Assembly: GCF_001468035.1 (NCBI RefSeq)
Contig: NZ_LNZA01000001.1
Coordinates: forward strand, 2,687,838-2,751,837
Length of the DNA: 64,000 bases
Reading direction: 5' to 3'
DNA from: Legionella tucsonensis
Lineage (GTDB): Bacteria > Pseudomonadota > Gammaproteobacteria > Legionellales > Legionellaceae
Part shown: positions 26,395 through 35,800 of the stretch, piece after piece
Numbering within the stretch: position 1 is the first letter of the stretch
Layout of the letters: each line of letters starts with the position of its first letter
Translations under genes and position numbers: made by a program
The notes under the pieces: generated by a model
What the model saw: the letters and a program-made list of their open reading frames with translations, nothing else
Databases searched by the model: none
What the model was told of the DNA's origin: nothing

Positions 26395-27417
26395 TCATTT
26401 ACGCTTAAATCCCAAAGCTCGTAAACGTTGCTCAATCGAAGGATGTGTTGTAAAAGCATTACTTAAAGATTTCACAGGATCAATATTGGATGGATTAAAG
26501 AGATATGATGCCTGCCTGATTTGCTCATGAGGTGTATTACCGTATTCCTTTGAGTAATGCTCAGCATATTGCTGATGATCGGCGTTAATTTTGAGTAATG
26601 CCCGAGCTAAAGGTTCATTGTCACGCATTAACTCTACACAACCAGCATCAGCCATATATTCACGCGTTCGACTTAAGAATAAGGCTAATAAAATAGTAAT
26701 TAAGGGCAAGACATAACGAAGAACTATAATAACCATTAACAATCGATTGTCTCCACGTCTTCCGTCTCGTTTAAATACTGCTGAATAAAACAGTATATCC
26801 ACCGCAATCAAAAGAATATTACTTAAAACCGCCACCATTAGAGTTAATTTAATATCATAGTGACGAATATGACTTAATTCATGAGCCATCACAGCTTGCA
26901 GTTCTGCTCTATTCAACTTTTCTATTAAACCTCGCGTAATTGCAACCATTGCTGATTTCTCACTATACCCACTTGCAAACGCATTCATGTAATCTGCTTC
27001 GATAATAAAAACTTTGGGTACATACTCCAAACCGGCAGCAACCTTCATTTCCTCAACTACATTATATAATTGTTGTTCCTGCAAGTTTTTGGCTGTTTGG
27101 GGTGTAATCTCACGATATTCGGTACCTAATAACATAATTCGATCGTAAAATGCATACGTTATTAACAACGATACTATGGCGAAACCAACCATAAGAATAG
27201 TCGCATAGGGAATGACTTTCAGATGAATCAAAGCGAGAAAAATTTGCTGCAAAGGAACCTGTGGATAGGTCGTTTGCAAAACAAACAAATCAGCAACAAA
27301 ACCTACAGTAAAAAAAATAGCAACAAAAAAAGCAATTACCGCATAGGTCTTGCGTTGATTCAACTGTATTTGCGCACGCCAATCCGCTACGCCACCATGA
27401 TAGTCATTAAGACTCAT
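26395..27417 (-). CDS. M48-family zinc metallopeptidase (HtpX-like)
   Basis: 340 residues. Two N-terminal membrane segments, then the zinc motif HELSH near 176-180 preceded by AELQAVMA and followed by two further membrane segments and the third ligand region SRTREYMADAGC. The substrate-groove sequence MNAFASGYSEKSAMVAITRG is diagnostic of HtpX/Oma1-type peptidases. It degrades damaged membrane proteins in related systems. It lies 9 bases downstream of the LemA gene, a widely conserved pair; the ending PSIEQRLRALGFKRK is typical. Confidence 0.93.
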   Translation of the reverse strand: MSLNDYHGGVADWRAQIQLNQRKTYAVIAFFVAIFFTVGFVADLFVLQTTYPQVPLQQIFLALIHLKVIPYATILMVGFAIVSLLITYAFYDRIMLLGTEYREITPQTAKNLQEQQLYNVVEEMKVAAGLEYVPKVFIIEADYMNAFASGYSEKSAMVAITRGLIEKLNRAELQAVMAHELSHIRHYDIKLTLMVAVLSNILLIAVDILFYSAVFKRDGRRGDNRLLMVIIVLRYVLPLITILLALFLSRTREYMADAGCVELMRDNEPLARALLKINADHQQYAEHYSKEYGNTPHEQIRQASYLFNPSNIDPVKSLSNAFTTHPSIEQRLRALGFKRK

Positions 27418-27426
27418 ATTCTAAAC

Positions 27427-28008
27427 TCAAAATTTTACAGTATAGTCTTCTTTCGCTTGAATCTGCTCTTCAGGAAGTCCCCAGTAAACAAATTCTTTGT
27501 CTAGAGCGGAAGCAAATAAAGACACCACCATGGATTCAAAGAACGATTTCTTTTTCGCATTATAACGCTCTATACCATCGTTATACGCCTGCTTAGAATA
27601 TGCCAATTTATTTTCAGTATTGACGATTTCTTCCTGCAATTGCATTACATTTTGGCTTGCTTTTAAATCAGGATAATTTTCAAACACCACATTTAGTCCA
27701 GATGCAATCTGTGAAATTTGGTTTTCTGCTGCAATGCGTCCTTGTTCGTCTCCTGCGGCTTTAGCTGCTTGAGCTTGATTACGTAAAGCCACAACATCTT
27801 TTAAGGTGGTTTGCTCGTAATCCATATATTTTTTTACGGCTTCAATTAACGACTCAAATACCTTAAAGCGACGATCCAGTTGGATATCTATTTGTTTTTT
27901 GTCATTATTAATGGCCTCAATTAAATGAATTAAGGTATTGTAAATGCTAATAGCCCATAAAAATAAAAGTACTACAATAATGATTAGAACAATAAAAAAA
28001 GTACTCAT
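27427..28008 (-). CDS. lemA: LemA family protein
   Basis: 193 residues. One N-terminal membrane segment (about 4-26), then the helical LemA domain: YNTLIHLIEAINNDKKQIDIQLDRR, the conserved LKDVVALRNQA, FENYPDLKAS and YNDGIERYNAKKKSFF. LemA proteins are membrane-anchored with a large helical soluble part; function is unclear, but the gene is regularly paired with an M48 peptidase, as here. AGGAAGAAAA precedes the ATG. Confidence 0.95.
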   Translation of the reverse strand: MSTFFIVLIIIVVLLFLWAISIYNTLIHLIEAINNDKKQIDIQLDRRFKVFESLIEAVKKYMDYEQTTLKDVVALRNQAQAAKAAGDEQGRIAAENQISQIASGLNVVFENYPDLKASQNVMQLQEEIVNTENKLAYSKQAYNDGIERYNAKKKSFFESMVVSLFASALDKEFVYWGLPEEQIQAKEDYTVKF

Positions 28009-28115
28009 TTTTCTTCCTATGCAAAATTTCCTACAATTTAGTTATAGATCGAAAATGATAAAAAAAACAGGAAATTCCTGGGATTTTGTTGAACGAACCA
28101 TAAGAGCAGGATCTG

Positions 28116-28673
28116 ATGAGTAAAAGTAAAATTGGATGGTGTATCCATTTTTCATCTTATTATTTATGTTGGATAGTCTGCTTCTATTTTGCAGCACAGA
28201 ATAAAGTATATCTTGGACCAATACTTGGGTTGCTGTTTATTGCTGTACAGATTGCCTGGCAGTCAATTAATCGATTGCCTTACTTAAATGCCCTATATTT
28301 TGCACTTCTTATAGGATTTATCGGTTCAATTACTGATATGATTTGGCTACATCAAAATTATATTTATTTTAAAGCAAATCCTTTTGGTTCTTATTTTACA
28401 GCACCATGGATGATTTGTATTTGGTTAAGTTTCGGATTGAATCTTATTTTGCTTAATGAAAAATTGACACATTACTATTTTATTTGGTTCCTGCTTATCC
28501 TTTTTTTAATGCCATTGGCCTATAAAATCGGCGAAGCATGCAATATCGTAGTGATCGAACAAGCTTATCCATTCTATTTTTTTGTAGGAATTACTTGGGC
28601 ATTACTTTTACCAGCCAGCTTTTATGCATACAACTACCTCAAGAAACTCAATATTATGGACGCGCGAGTCTAG
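28116..28673 (+). CDS. DUF2878-family inner-membrane protein
   Basis: 185 residues with about six hydrophobic segments separated by very short loops. The acidic-helical features SITDMIWLHQN and PLAYKIGEACNIV, and the aromatic-rich APWMICIWLSFGLNL, fit my recollection of the DUF2878 family, whose role is unknown. GCAGGAT before the ATG supports the start. It is a lone rightward gene between leftward lemA and uvrA. Confidence 0.7.
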   Translation: MSKSKIGWCIHFSSYYLCWIVCFYFAAQNKVYLGPILGLLFIAVQIAWQSINRLPYLNALYFALLIGFIGSITDMIWLHQNYIYFKANPFGSYFTAPWMICIWLSFGLNLILLNEKLTHYYFIWFLLILFLMPLAYKIGEACNIVVIEQAYPFYFFVGITWALLLPASFYAYNYLKKLNIMDARV

Positions 28674-28689
28674 GTCTGCTTCCAATTCG

Positions 28690-31542
28690 CTAGATTGAGT
28701 CAAATGGAAATGATCGTGTATTTAAAATAGGTTTCAAAAATTGTCCCGTATAAGAACACTCGCATTCGGCAACTTGCTCTGGTGTTCCTGTTGCCACAAT
28801 GCGCCCGCCTTTACTGCCGCCTTCAGGTCCTAGATCGATAATCCAATCTGCTGTCTTAATCACATCCAAATTATGTTCAATAATTACAATCGTGTTCCCT
28901 TGCGAACGTAAACGGAATAATACTGCCAACAACTGCTTGGTATCATGAAAATGCAATCCTGTTGTAGGCTCATCAAGAATATATAATGTACTTCCTGTAT
29001 CTCGTTTTGACAGCTCGCGGGACAACTTAATTCTCTGAGCTTCTCCTCCTGAAAGAGTAGTTGCACTTTGTCCCAACTTAATATAAGACAAACCAACATC
29101 CATCAAAGTCTGGCATTTTCTGGCTAATGCTGGAATCGCTGCAAAAAAATGACTTGCATCTTCAACGGTCATTTCTAAAACCTCGTGAATATTTTTGCCT
29201 TTATACTGTATATCAAGAGTTTCTCGATTGTAACGTTTTCCTTTGCAAACATCACATGACACATAAATATCAGGCAAAAAGTGCATTTCAACCTTAATGA
29301 GTCCGTCACCCTGACAGGCTTCACAACGTCCGCCACGGACGTTAAAGCTAAAACGCCCTGGCTGATAACCTCGCGCTCTAGATTCAGGAGTTGCTGCAAA
29401 TAACTCTCGGATATGAGTAAAGATACCTGTATATGTAGCTGGATTGGAACGAGGGGTTCTACCAATCGGGCTCTGATCAATATCAATTACTTTATCGCAT
29501 AAATTTAAACCAGCAATCTCCTTGGCTGTACCTGGAGTAAATAAACTTGCCCGATTTAACAGATTCGCGGCACTTGGATATAAAGTATCATTGATCAGAC
29601 TCGATTTCCCTGACCCCGAAACACCCGTGATGCAAGTAAGTAAGCCCAAAGGAATACTGACATCGACATCAAGTAAATTATTACAAACCACCCCTTTTAA
29701 ATGAATCATTTTGTCGGCATTAACGGATAACCGAGTCTCAGGAATCTCTATGGATTGCTTCCCGGATAAATATTGCCCCGTCAATGAAGTAGACGATTGC
29801 ATAATTTCTTGTGGTGTACCGTGAGCAACAATTTCACCACCATGTACCCCAGCCCCAGGTCCTATATCCAAGACAAAATCAGCACTTCGAATCGCATCCT
29901 CATCATGCTCTACTACGATGACCGTATTTCCCAGATTCCGTAAATGCATCAATGTTTTTAATAACCGATCATTATCTCGCTGATGCAATCCAATAGAGGG
30001 TTCATCCAAAATATACATGACACCAACCAAACCTGAACCAATCTGACTGGCTAAACGAATACGTTGTGCTTCTCCACCGGATAAAGTTTCAGCACTACGA
30101 GTTAAAGAAAGGTAATCCAAGCCCACATTAACCAAAAATCCTAATCGCTCAACAATTTCTTTATTAATTTTTGCCGCAATTTCACCTTTATATCCTGTCA
30201 TCCGTAAATTTTTAAAAAATACATAAGCTCTTTCAATCGAATATGCAGTGACTTCAGGTAAATTTTTATCATCAATAAACACATGTCGTGCTTCTTCGCG
30301 TAATCGTGCACCATGACAGCTCTGACAAGGACGAGATGATAAATATTTAGCAAGCTCTTCACGTATCATTCCCGAATCAGACTCACGATAACGTCGCTGC
30401 ATATTCGGAATAATTCCTTCAAATGCATGTCGTTTAATCATATACCCGCCGCCATTGGGTCGATGATAATGAAAGTCGATAATTTCACGTCCACTGCCGT
30501 ATAGAACAATTTGGCGCACTTCTTCAGGCAAATCACAAAATGCGGTATGGGTATCAAAACCATAATGTTGTGCAAGCGACTCAAGCATCGAGAAATAATA
30601 AGTGGTTTTTTTATCCCACCCACGAATAGCTCCTTCGGCCAAACTGGCTGTTTGATCATGTATGACCCGCTCAGGATCAAAAAACTGATCAACCCCCAAC
30701 CCATCACAAGCAGGACAAGCCCCTACAGGATTGTTAAAAGAAAAAAGCCTGGGTTCTAACTCACTGAGGCTATATCCACATTCAGGACATGCAAATTTTG
30801 AAGAAAAAACAAGATCGTCAAATTGACCATCCATAGAAGCTACTATTGCGAGACCTTCTGCTAAATTTAAAGCATTTTCAAATGACTCACTTAAACGCTG
30901 AGCAATATCAGGCCTGACTTTAAAACGATCCACAACTACTTCAATGGTATGTTTCGTGCGTAAACCCAGCTTAGGAGGAGCATCCAACTCATGAAGCGCA
31001 CCGTCAATTCGCGCACGTACATAACCTTGAGCTTGCAGCTGCTGTAACAGCTGGACCTGTTCTCCTTTGCGTTCGCGTACAACTGGAGCCAAAATCATCA
31101 CTTTACTGTCAGCAGGCAAAGCTAAAACCTGATCCACCATTTGACTAATCGTTTGCGCATGCAAGCTCACGCGGTGTGTAGGGCAACGAGGCTCCCCTAC
31201 TCGTGCATAAAGTAACCGTAAATAATCATAAATTTCGGTAATAGTGCCTACTGTGGAACGAGGATTGTGGGAGGTTGCTTTCTGTTCAATAGAAATTGCT
31301 GGAGATAAACCTTCTATCGAATCAACATCAGGTTTTTCCATCATTGCTAAAAATTGCCGTGCGTAAGCGGATAAAGACTCCACATAACGACGCTGGCCTT
31401 CTGCATATAAAGTATCAAAGGCTAAAGAAGACTTACCTGAACCAGATAAACCCGTAATTACAATTAATTTATCACGGGGCAAATCCAAGTCGAGATTTTT
31501 TAGATTGTGGGTTCTTGCACCACGTATGGTGATAGTTTGCAT
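28690..31542 (-). CDS. uvrA: excinuclease ABC subunit A
   Basis: 950 residues, full length. UvrA scans DNA for bulky lesions in nucleotide excision repair and loads UvrB. Two ABC modules are seen: Walker [14 protein letters not shown] near 31 and [14 protein letters not shown] near 640; signatures [13 protein letters not shown] and [13 protein letters not shown]; zinc modules CPEC...CPAC and CEAC...CDVC. No SOS-type palindrome is evident upstream, which agrees with the absence of LexA reported for Legionella. The typical ssb neighbour is not present. Confidence 0.98.
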   Translation of the reverse strand: MQTITIRGARTHNLKNLDLDLPRDKLIVITGLSGSGKSSLAFDTLYAEGQRRYVESLSAYARQFLAMMEKPDVDSIEGLSPAISIEQKATSHNPRSTVGTITEIYDYLRLLYARVGEPRCPTHRVSLHAQTISQMVDQVLALPADSKVMILAPVVRERKGEQVQLLQQLQAQGYVRARIDGALHELDAPPKLGLRTKHTIEVVVDRFKVRPDIAQRLSESFENALNLAEGLAIVASMDGQFDDLVFSSKFACPECGYSLSELEPRLFSFNNPVGACPACDGLGVDQFFDPERVIHDQTASLAEGAIRGWDKKTTYYFSMLESLAQHYGFDTHTAFCDLPEEVRQIVLYGSGREIIDFHYHRPNGGGYMIKRHAFEGIIPNMQRRYRESDSGMIREELAKYLSSRPCQSCHGARLREEARHVFIDDKNLPEVTAYSIERAYVFFKNLRMTGYKGEIAAKINKEIVERLGFLVNVGLDYLSLTRSAETLSGGEAQRIRLASQIGSGLVGVMYILDEPSIGLHQRDNDRLLKTLMHLRNLGNTVIVVEHDEDAIRSADFVLDIGPGAGVHGGEIVAHGTPQEIMQSSTSLTGQYLSGKQSIEIPETRLSVNADKMIHLKGVVCNNLLDVDVSIPLGLLTCITGVSGSGKSSLINDTLYPSAANLLNRASLFTPGTAKEIAGLNLCDKVIDIDQSPIGRTPRSNPATYTGIFTHIRELFAATPESRARGYQPGRFSFNVRGGRCEACQGDGLIKVEMHFLPDIYVSCDVCKGKRYNRETLDIQYKGKNIHEVLEMTVEDASHFFAAIPALARKCQTLMDVGLSYIKLGQSATTLSGGEAQRIKLSRELSKRDTGSTLYILDEPTTGLHFHDTKQLLAVLFRLRSQGNTIVIIEHNLDVIKTADWIIDLGPEGGSKGGRIVATGTPEQVAECECSYTGQFLKPILNTRSFPFDSI

Positions 31543-31787
31543 AAAATTCGATAATTTGGTTTAAACAACTGAATTTGGTTTTATAGTTCGCAGCTACAAA
31601 GCTATATAATTATACGCAAAAAAAATAGAGCGTATAGATCAAATGAATATCTTTTAGGAATGAAAAAATCACCTTCAATCTCATTCATCAGCAAAAAATT
31701 GTGAGACTCATATTTTTAATTCAAAAACTATACTACAATAAAAACCCTTAAGTTATTCTTTTTAAAAATTAAATCGGATTTAAAAAT

Positions 31788-32246
31788 ATGAAGCCATTTT
31801 TACAAAGGATTCTGTTATGGTTTGTTTTTTTCATCTCTCCATTTACTCTTTATGCTCAAAGTGATAATCAAATATGTCAATGGGTGAAAGGAACTCTATT
31901 AGATACCTTTTCTCTAGATTACACATATAAACCAAGTGATGGCGAAGAATTGCGTAAAAGCTACACTGAGAATGCCTGGGATGCACTCACTGAATTTTTA
32001 GGAAATTATCTTCCTATTATCCGGGAAAAACGACTAACACTACACCCTGTATTTATTAAAGAACCATTTATCGCTGAAAAAGGTATTTTTTCTGGGGTTC
32101 ATTTTTGGCGCGTTAACGAAGTACTGTCCATTCCTGAATTAAACATTATAATTGCTTTTTCCGTGTTAGTTATTGAAACAAGTCCTTTATCAAATGGACG
32201 TTATCTGATTCAGAGTATGGACATGGTAAAAAAGGAAAGCTCATGA
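31788..32246 (+). CDS. IcmL/DotI-like domain protein (periplasmic, orphan)
   Basis: 152 residues. A signal peptide (cleavage near LYAQ-SD) is followed by one compact domain. The pattern W-x-K-G...FSLDYTY, LRKSYTENAWDALTEFL, then VHFWRVNEVLSIPEL and a late beta-rich LIQSMDMVKK resembles the IcmL/DotI (VirB8-type, NTF2-like) fold of the Dot/Icm core complex. Unlike IcmL it has no membrane anchor that is kept after cleavage. It overlaps the next gene by ATGA. The link to IcmL is motif-level inference; the secreted domain is clear. Confidence 0.6.
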   Translation: MKPFLQRILLWFVFFISPFTLYAQSDNQICQWVKGTLLDTFSLDYTYKPSDGEELRKSYTENAWDALTEFLGNYLPIIREKRLTLHPVFIKEPFIAEKGIFSGVHFWRVNEVLSIPELNIIIAFSVLVIETSPLSNGRYLIQSMDMVKKESS

Positions 32247-32716
32247 ATATCCTGACTCGTTTCAAATTTTTTCTCTGGACATTTGGTCATTTTAAAGTGC
32301 CCATGCTCGGCTATTTAAGACCACGACTGATCCAGCTTACTGACACTGACATTATCATTTGTGTACCCTTAAAAAGGCGAAGTAGCAATCATTTAAAATC
32401 CATGTATTTTGGAGCCTTATGTGCTGGAGCTGACTTAGCTGGGGGGTTACATGGTTTTTATCATGCGTCACAGAAACAACTTAAAGTTTCCCTTGTTTTT
32501 AAATCTTTCCAAGCGCAATTTTTACGAAGACCTGAGTCTGATGTTTATTTCGTTTGCCATGAAGGAGCAAAAGTCAAAGCAATGTTAGAAGAGTCTCAAA
32601 AAACTGGAGAGCGCGTGACCCAACCTATTCAGATCAAAGCCTATACAGATTATCCTACTATGACTGAATTGGTTGCAGAATTTATTTTAGAATTGTCAGT
32701 AAAAATATACTCTTAG
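32243..32716 (+). CDS. DUF4442 hotdog-fold (thioesterase-like) protein
   Basis: 157 residues. The segment NHLKSMYFGALCAGADLAGGLHGF followed by KVSLVFKSFQAQFLRRPESDVYFVC matches the hotdog architecture of DUF4442 proteins: a central helix with conserved N-H-x-S/A-M-Y-F, then strands. Members are thought to be acyl-CoA or acyl-ACP thioesterase-like. Its start (ATG at 32243) lies inside the stop of the IcmL-like gene (ATGA), so the pair is co-translated despite different compartments. No signal peptide. Confidence 0.75.
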   Translation: MNILTRFKFFLWTFGHFKVPMLGYLRPRLIQLTDTDIIICVPLKRRSSNHLKSMYFGALCAGADLAGGLHGFYHASQKQLKVSLVFKSFQAQFLRRPESDVYFVCHEGAKVKAMLEESQKTGERVTQPIQIKAYTDYPTMTELVAEFILELSVKIYS

Positions 32717-32871
32717 TCTAACTCAATTTTTAAAACGGGCTCGAAATATACAAAAATTAGTCATTGATTTATCCACAATAACAGGCGAAAATATTACCAA
32801 ACTGTGATATTGTTAGTGCCGGCTAATATATATTGACAGTATACAATTTATGACTTCATAGGCTATCTGTA

Positions 32872-35800
32872 ATGATATTTGAAGAATATATAAAATTATT
32901 AGAGTCATTTAAGCAGAACCAGATATCTAAATTACTGGAACGAATTGACACTAAAATTTTTGACATTCTATACAGCAAGCACGTCAATCCTCGAATAGTT
33001 CCTTATTTTCCTTACTATGAATTTTGCTTCATGTCTGATGAAACAGAATTAAAGCCCGGAGCGATATATATAAGAGAGAAACAGGGAAAAATAGCCTATT
33101 CAGTCATCACACCAGACAAAAAAACGATAAAAGATGCCATTTTAGAAGAGCTTAATGCCCCTTCACCATTTACATATAAAATTGCCTTGATGACTGAGGG
33201 CGGAAAATTGGAAAAAGGCTTATTCTATGTACGTATGGTCGAAACAGGTCTTGAATACACTGTCCTTAATCCCAAAGGTGACTTAGTAACCGCCGTAATC
33301 AAAAAAGAAGAGCTCAAATTTAATTTAAACTCAGGCTTTACTCCTAAAGATTTAGAGCCTTTTATGCCCAAGATTCTTGAGATTACATCACAAAGAAACC
33401 ATACCCTCCCTTTTATACTGGATGCTTTTAAAGCACGAATTTTGTCCGCCACTTCAAGAAAAGGCCATACCTCGTGGGCTCCTTTTTCTAACTATTCTCT
33501 TGATCCTGATAATATTTCTCAAATTAAAAAACTAATCAATGCTCTTTACTATGCACGTTTGACCTTTTTAGATTTAGAAAACATAGATGTCAGAAACATA
33601 AAACGAAGCTATTCTGATCTTAAGTTACTCTACGGTAAAACAATAGACCTGGCTTATGAAGCAAGTTACCTGCTTACTCATTTAGATGTTGATCTCAGAG
33701 AGATGTTTCAGGAGGAATTATCCCTTATTCTTCCTTTATTCAACCAAATACAATCTTTTGCAGAAAAACATGCTAAAGAGAAAAAAGCTATAGTAAAAGC
33801 TCTTGATCCCATACCTTTAGCCTATAAAGTAGGGGAAGTTACAGGAATCGCCGTAGATCAGCTACGCCCCCTTAGTGGAGATGTAGATTATAATTTTCTT
33901 ACTCAATTCAGTGCAGTCTTACCAAGCTACATTGATAAATTAACCCATTATATAGAACAATTTTCTTCGCAAATTAAAGAATCTGAACCCAAACTTAATC
34001 AAAAAAAACTGGATGAGTTACAAAAATCCGCACTTAATTTATTGAATGATATAGAAAACTTAAAAGGAAACAGTATTTTCGTTTCACTTAAATTCTTAAA
34101 TTACATTCATATAATTCGCAATATAATCACTTTATCCATGAGCTCTTTAGAACAAATAGGAGAGCTTAGTGAATCATCTCAAGATTTGGTTCGTGATAAA
34201 TTATCACAACTTAAGTATGAGGTGTTGCCTACTTTATTTGCTCTAGTTGATAAAATCGAAGATTACGCCATGCTTAAGCCCGGGACTTTGTCTGTTCCTC
34301 TTATGGAGAAGATCAAATCCCTGTATGAGAAAATACTTTATCTCCCTAAAAAAGCAATTGATTTTAAGGCAAAAGGAGAAGAGTTACTCGAGATAGAAGA
34401 CTCTCGATTTATCGAATTAAGATTGGAAATGACCTATAAAAGGATCGATAAAGCCAATAAAAAATTATATAAGATTCAAAAAGCATCTATCGCATGCACG
34501 CATTTTTTTGCCCTATTAAAAGACATACGTTATAACAACCTTCGTTTGTATCAACTTCCCCCCGAAATAAAGAAAGAACTAACAAAATACTATAAGCTTC
34601 TCAAGCCTTATATGGCCCAACTTGATATCGATTTAAATGAACTTATCATCTCGAGATTGGCAGGTCCTGAAAAAGAAGACTGGTACTCTTTTATGGGAAG
34701 ACCTGTGCGTTTCGTAAGGAGACAGCTTCCTGCAGACCATATAAGTTTCGTTCTAGCAAAAGAAAGATTATTAGCAGATTTAATCACTAAAGATGAGAAC
34801 AGTCAGCTTTTTCATATTAATTTAAATAAAGACTTAATTGATTCGGTTCATAAAAAAGCAAATCTGGTTTTATTCCCATATAGTGAAAAAACGAATGTAT
34901 ATACTCTTGATGAGTCAATACCACTGCAAGTCGAGCAAGATAAAGATAAAAAATCCAAACTCACAAAAAAAGAGTTTCAACAGGTTCAAAACGCTTATTT
35001 ACGTTTTGTGCAGTTAGTAAAGGAACACATAACAGAAAAATCAGTTCTTCATGAAAAGAATTTGGATCTCAACAAGCTTGATGAAAAAGTCAAAAATGAG
35101 TGTCAACAGTTATTTCTTGTATTCCAACCTTATTTAAGTTCAATTGTCTCGTCTGAATTTAAAGACTCAACGAAAAGTCTTGAGCATTATTTATCAGATT
35201 TATTTGCAAAAAAAGAGATAACAAGTACCCTCTCGATAAAGCTTTTTCAGGGATTGGATAAAAATATCCAAGAGTTCCTTAACCATATCCATTTTGAGTG
35301 GATTAGTAAAAATGAGTTCCAAAAAATTCTGGGTGCATATACTCGCTTTGCTCAGATAATAAAAGAACAAATCGAGAAAAAACCACAGTTTTACGGTAAT
35401 AACTTGTTGTTAACAAGTCTTGATGATAAAGCAAAAGAAGAGTGTCGTGATTTATTTCCTGTTTTTCAACCCTATTTAAAATTTGTAATACCGTCTAAAT
35501 TCAAAGATTCTGCTCAAAACTTTGAAAAATATTTCGCTGCGTTACTAGAAAATAAACCAATAGAAATATTAGAAGCACCACCTGCATCTTTGTTTTTGCA
35601 GCTGGACAAATATGCTCAAGATTTTTTTGCTAAATGGGAAGATAAAAGTCAAACATATTATAATTTTGCAAAAAATATATTCCTTGATGCAAAAGAGTCA
35701 CAAGCCCTAGCTAGTAAACGCGAAAAAGATGCAGAACTGCATTTTAAAATAATAGAAGGCGATAAATTACTGCAAAATCCTGAGCAATTAACCGCAGATC

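Noticed and set aside
31543-31787. Possible SOS box upstream of uvrA
   Set aside because: No CTG...CAG palindrome of the LexA type was found, and Legionella is reported to lack LexA.
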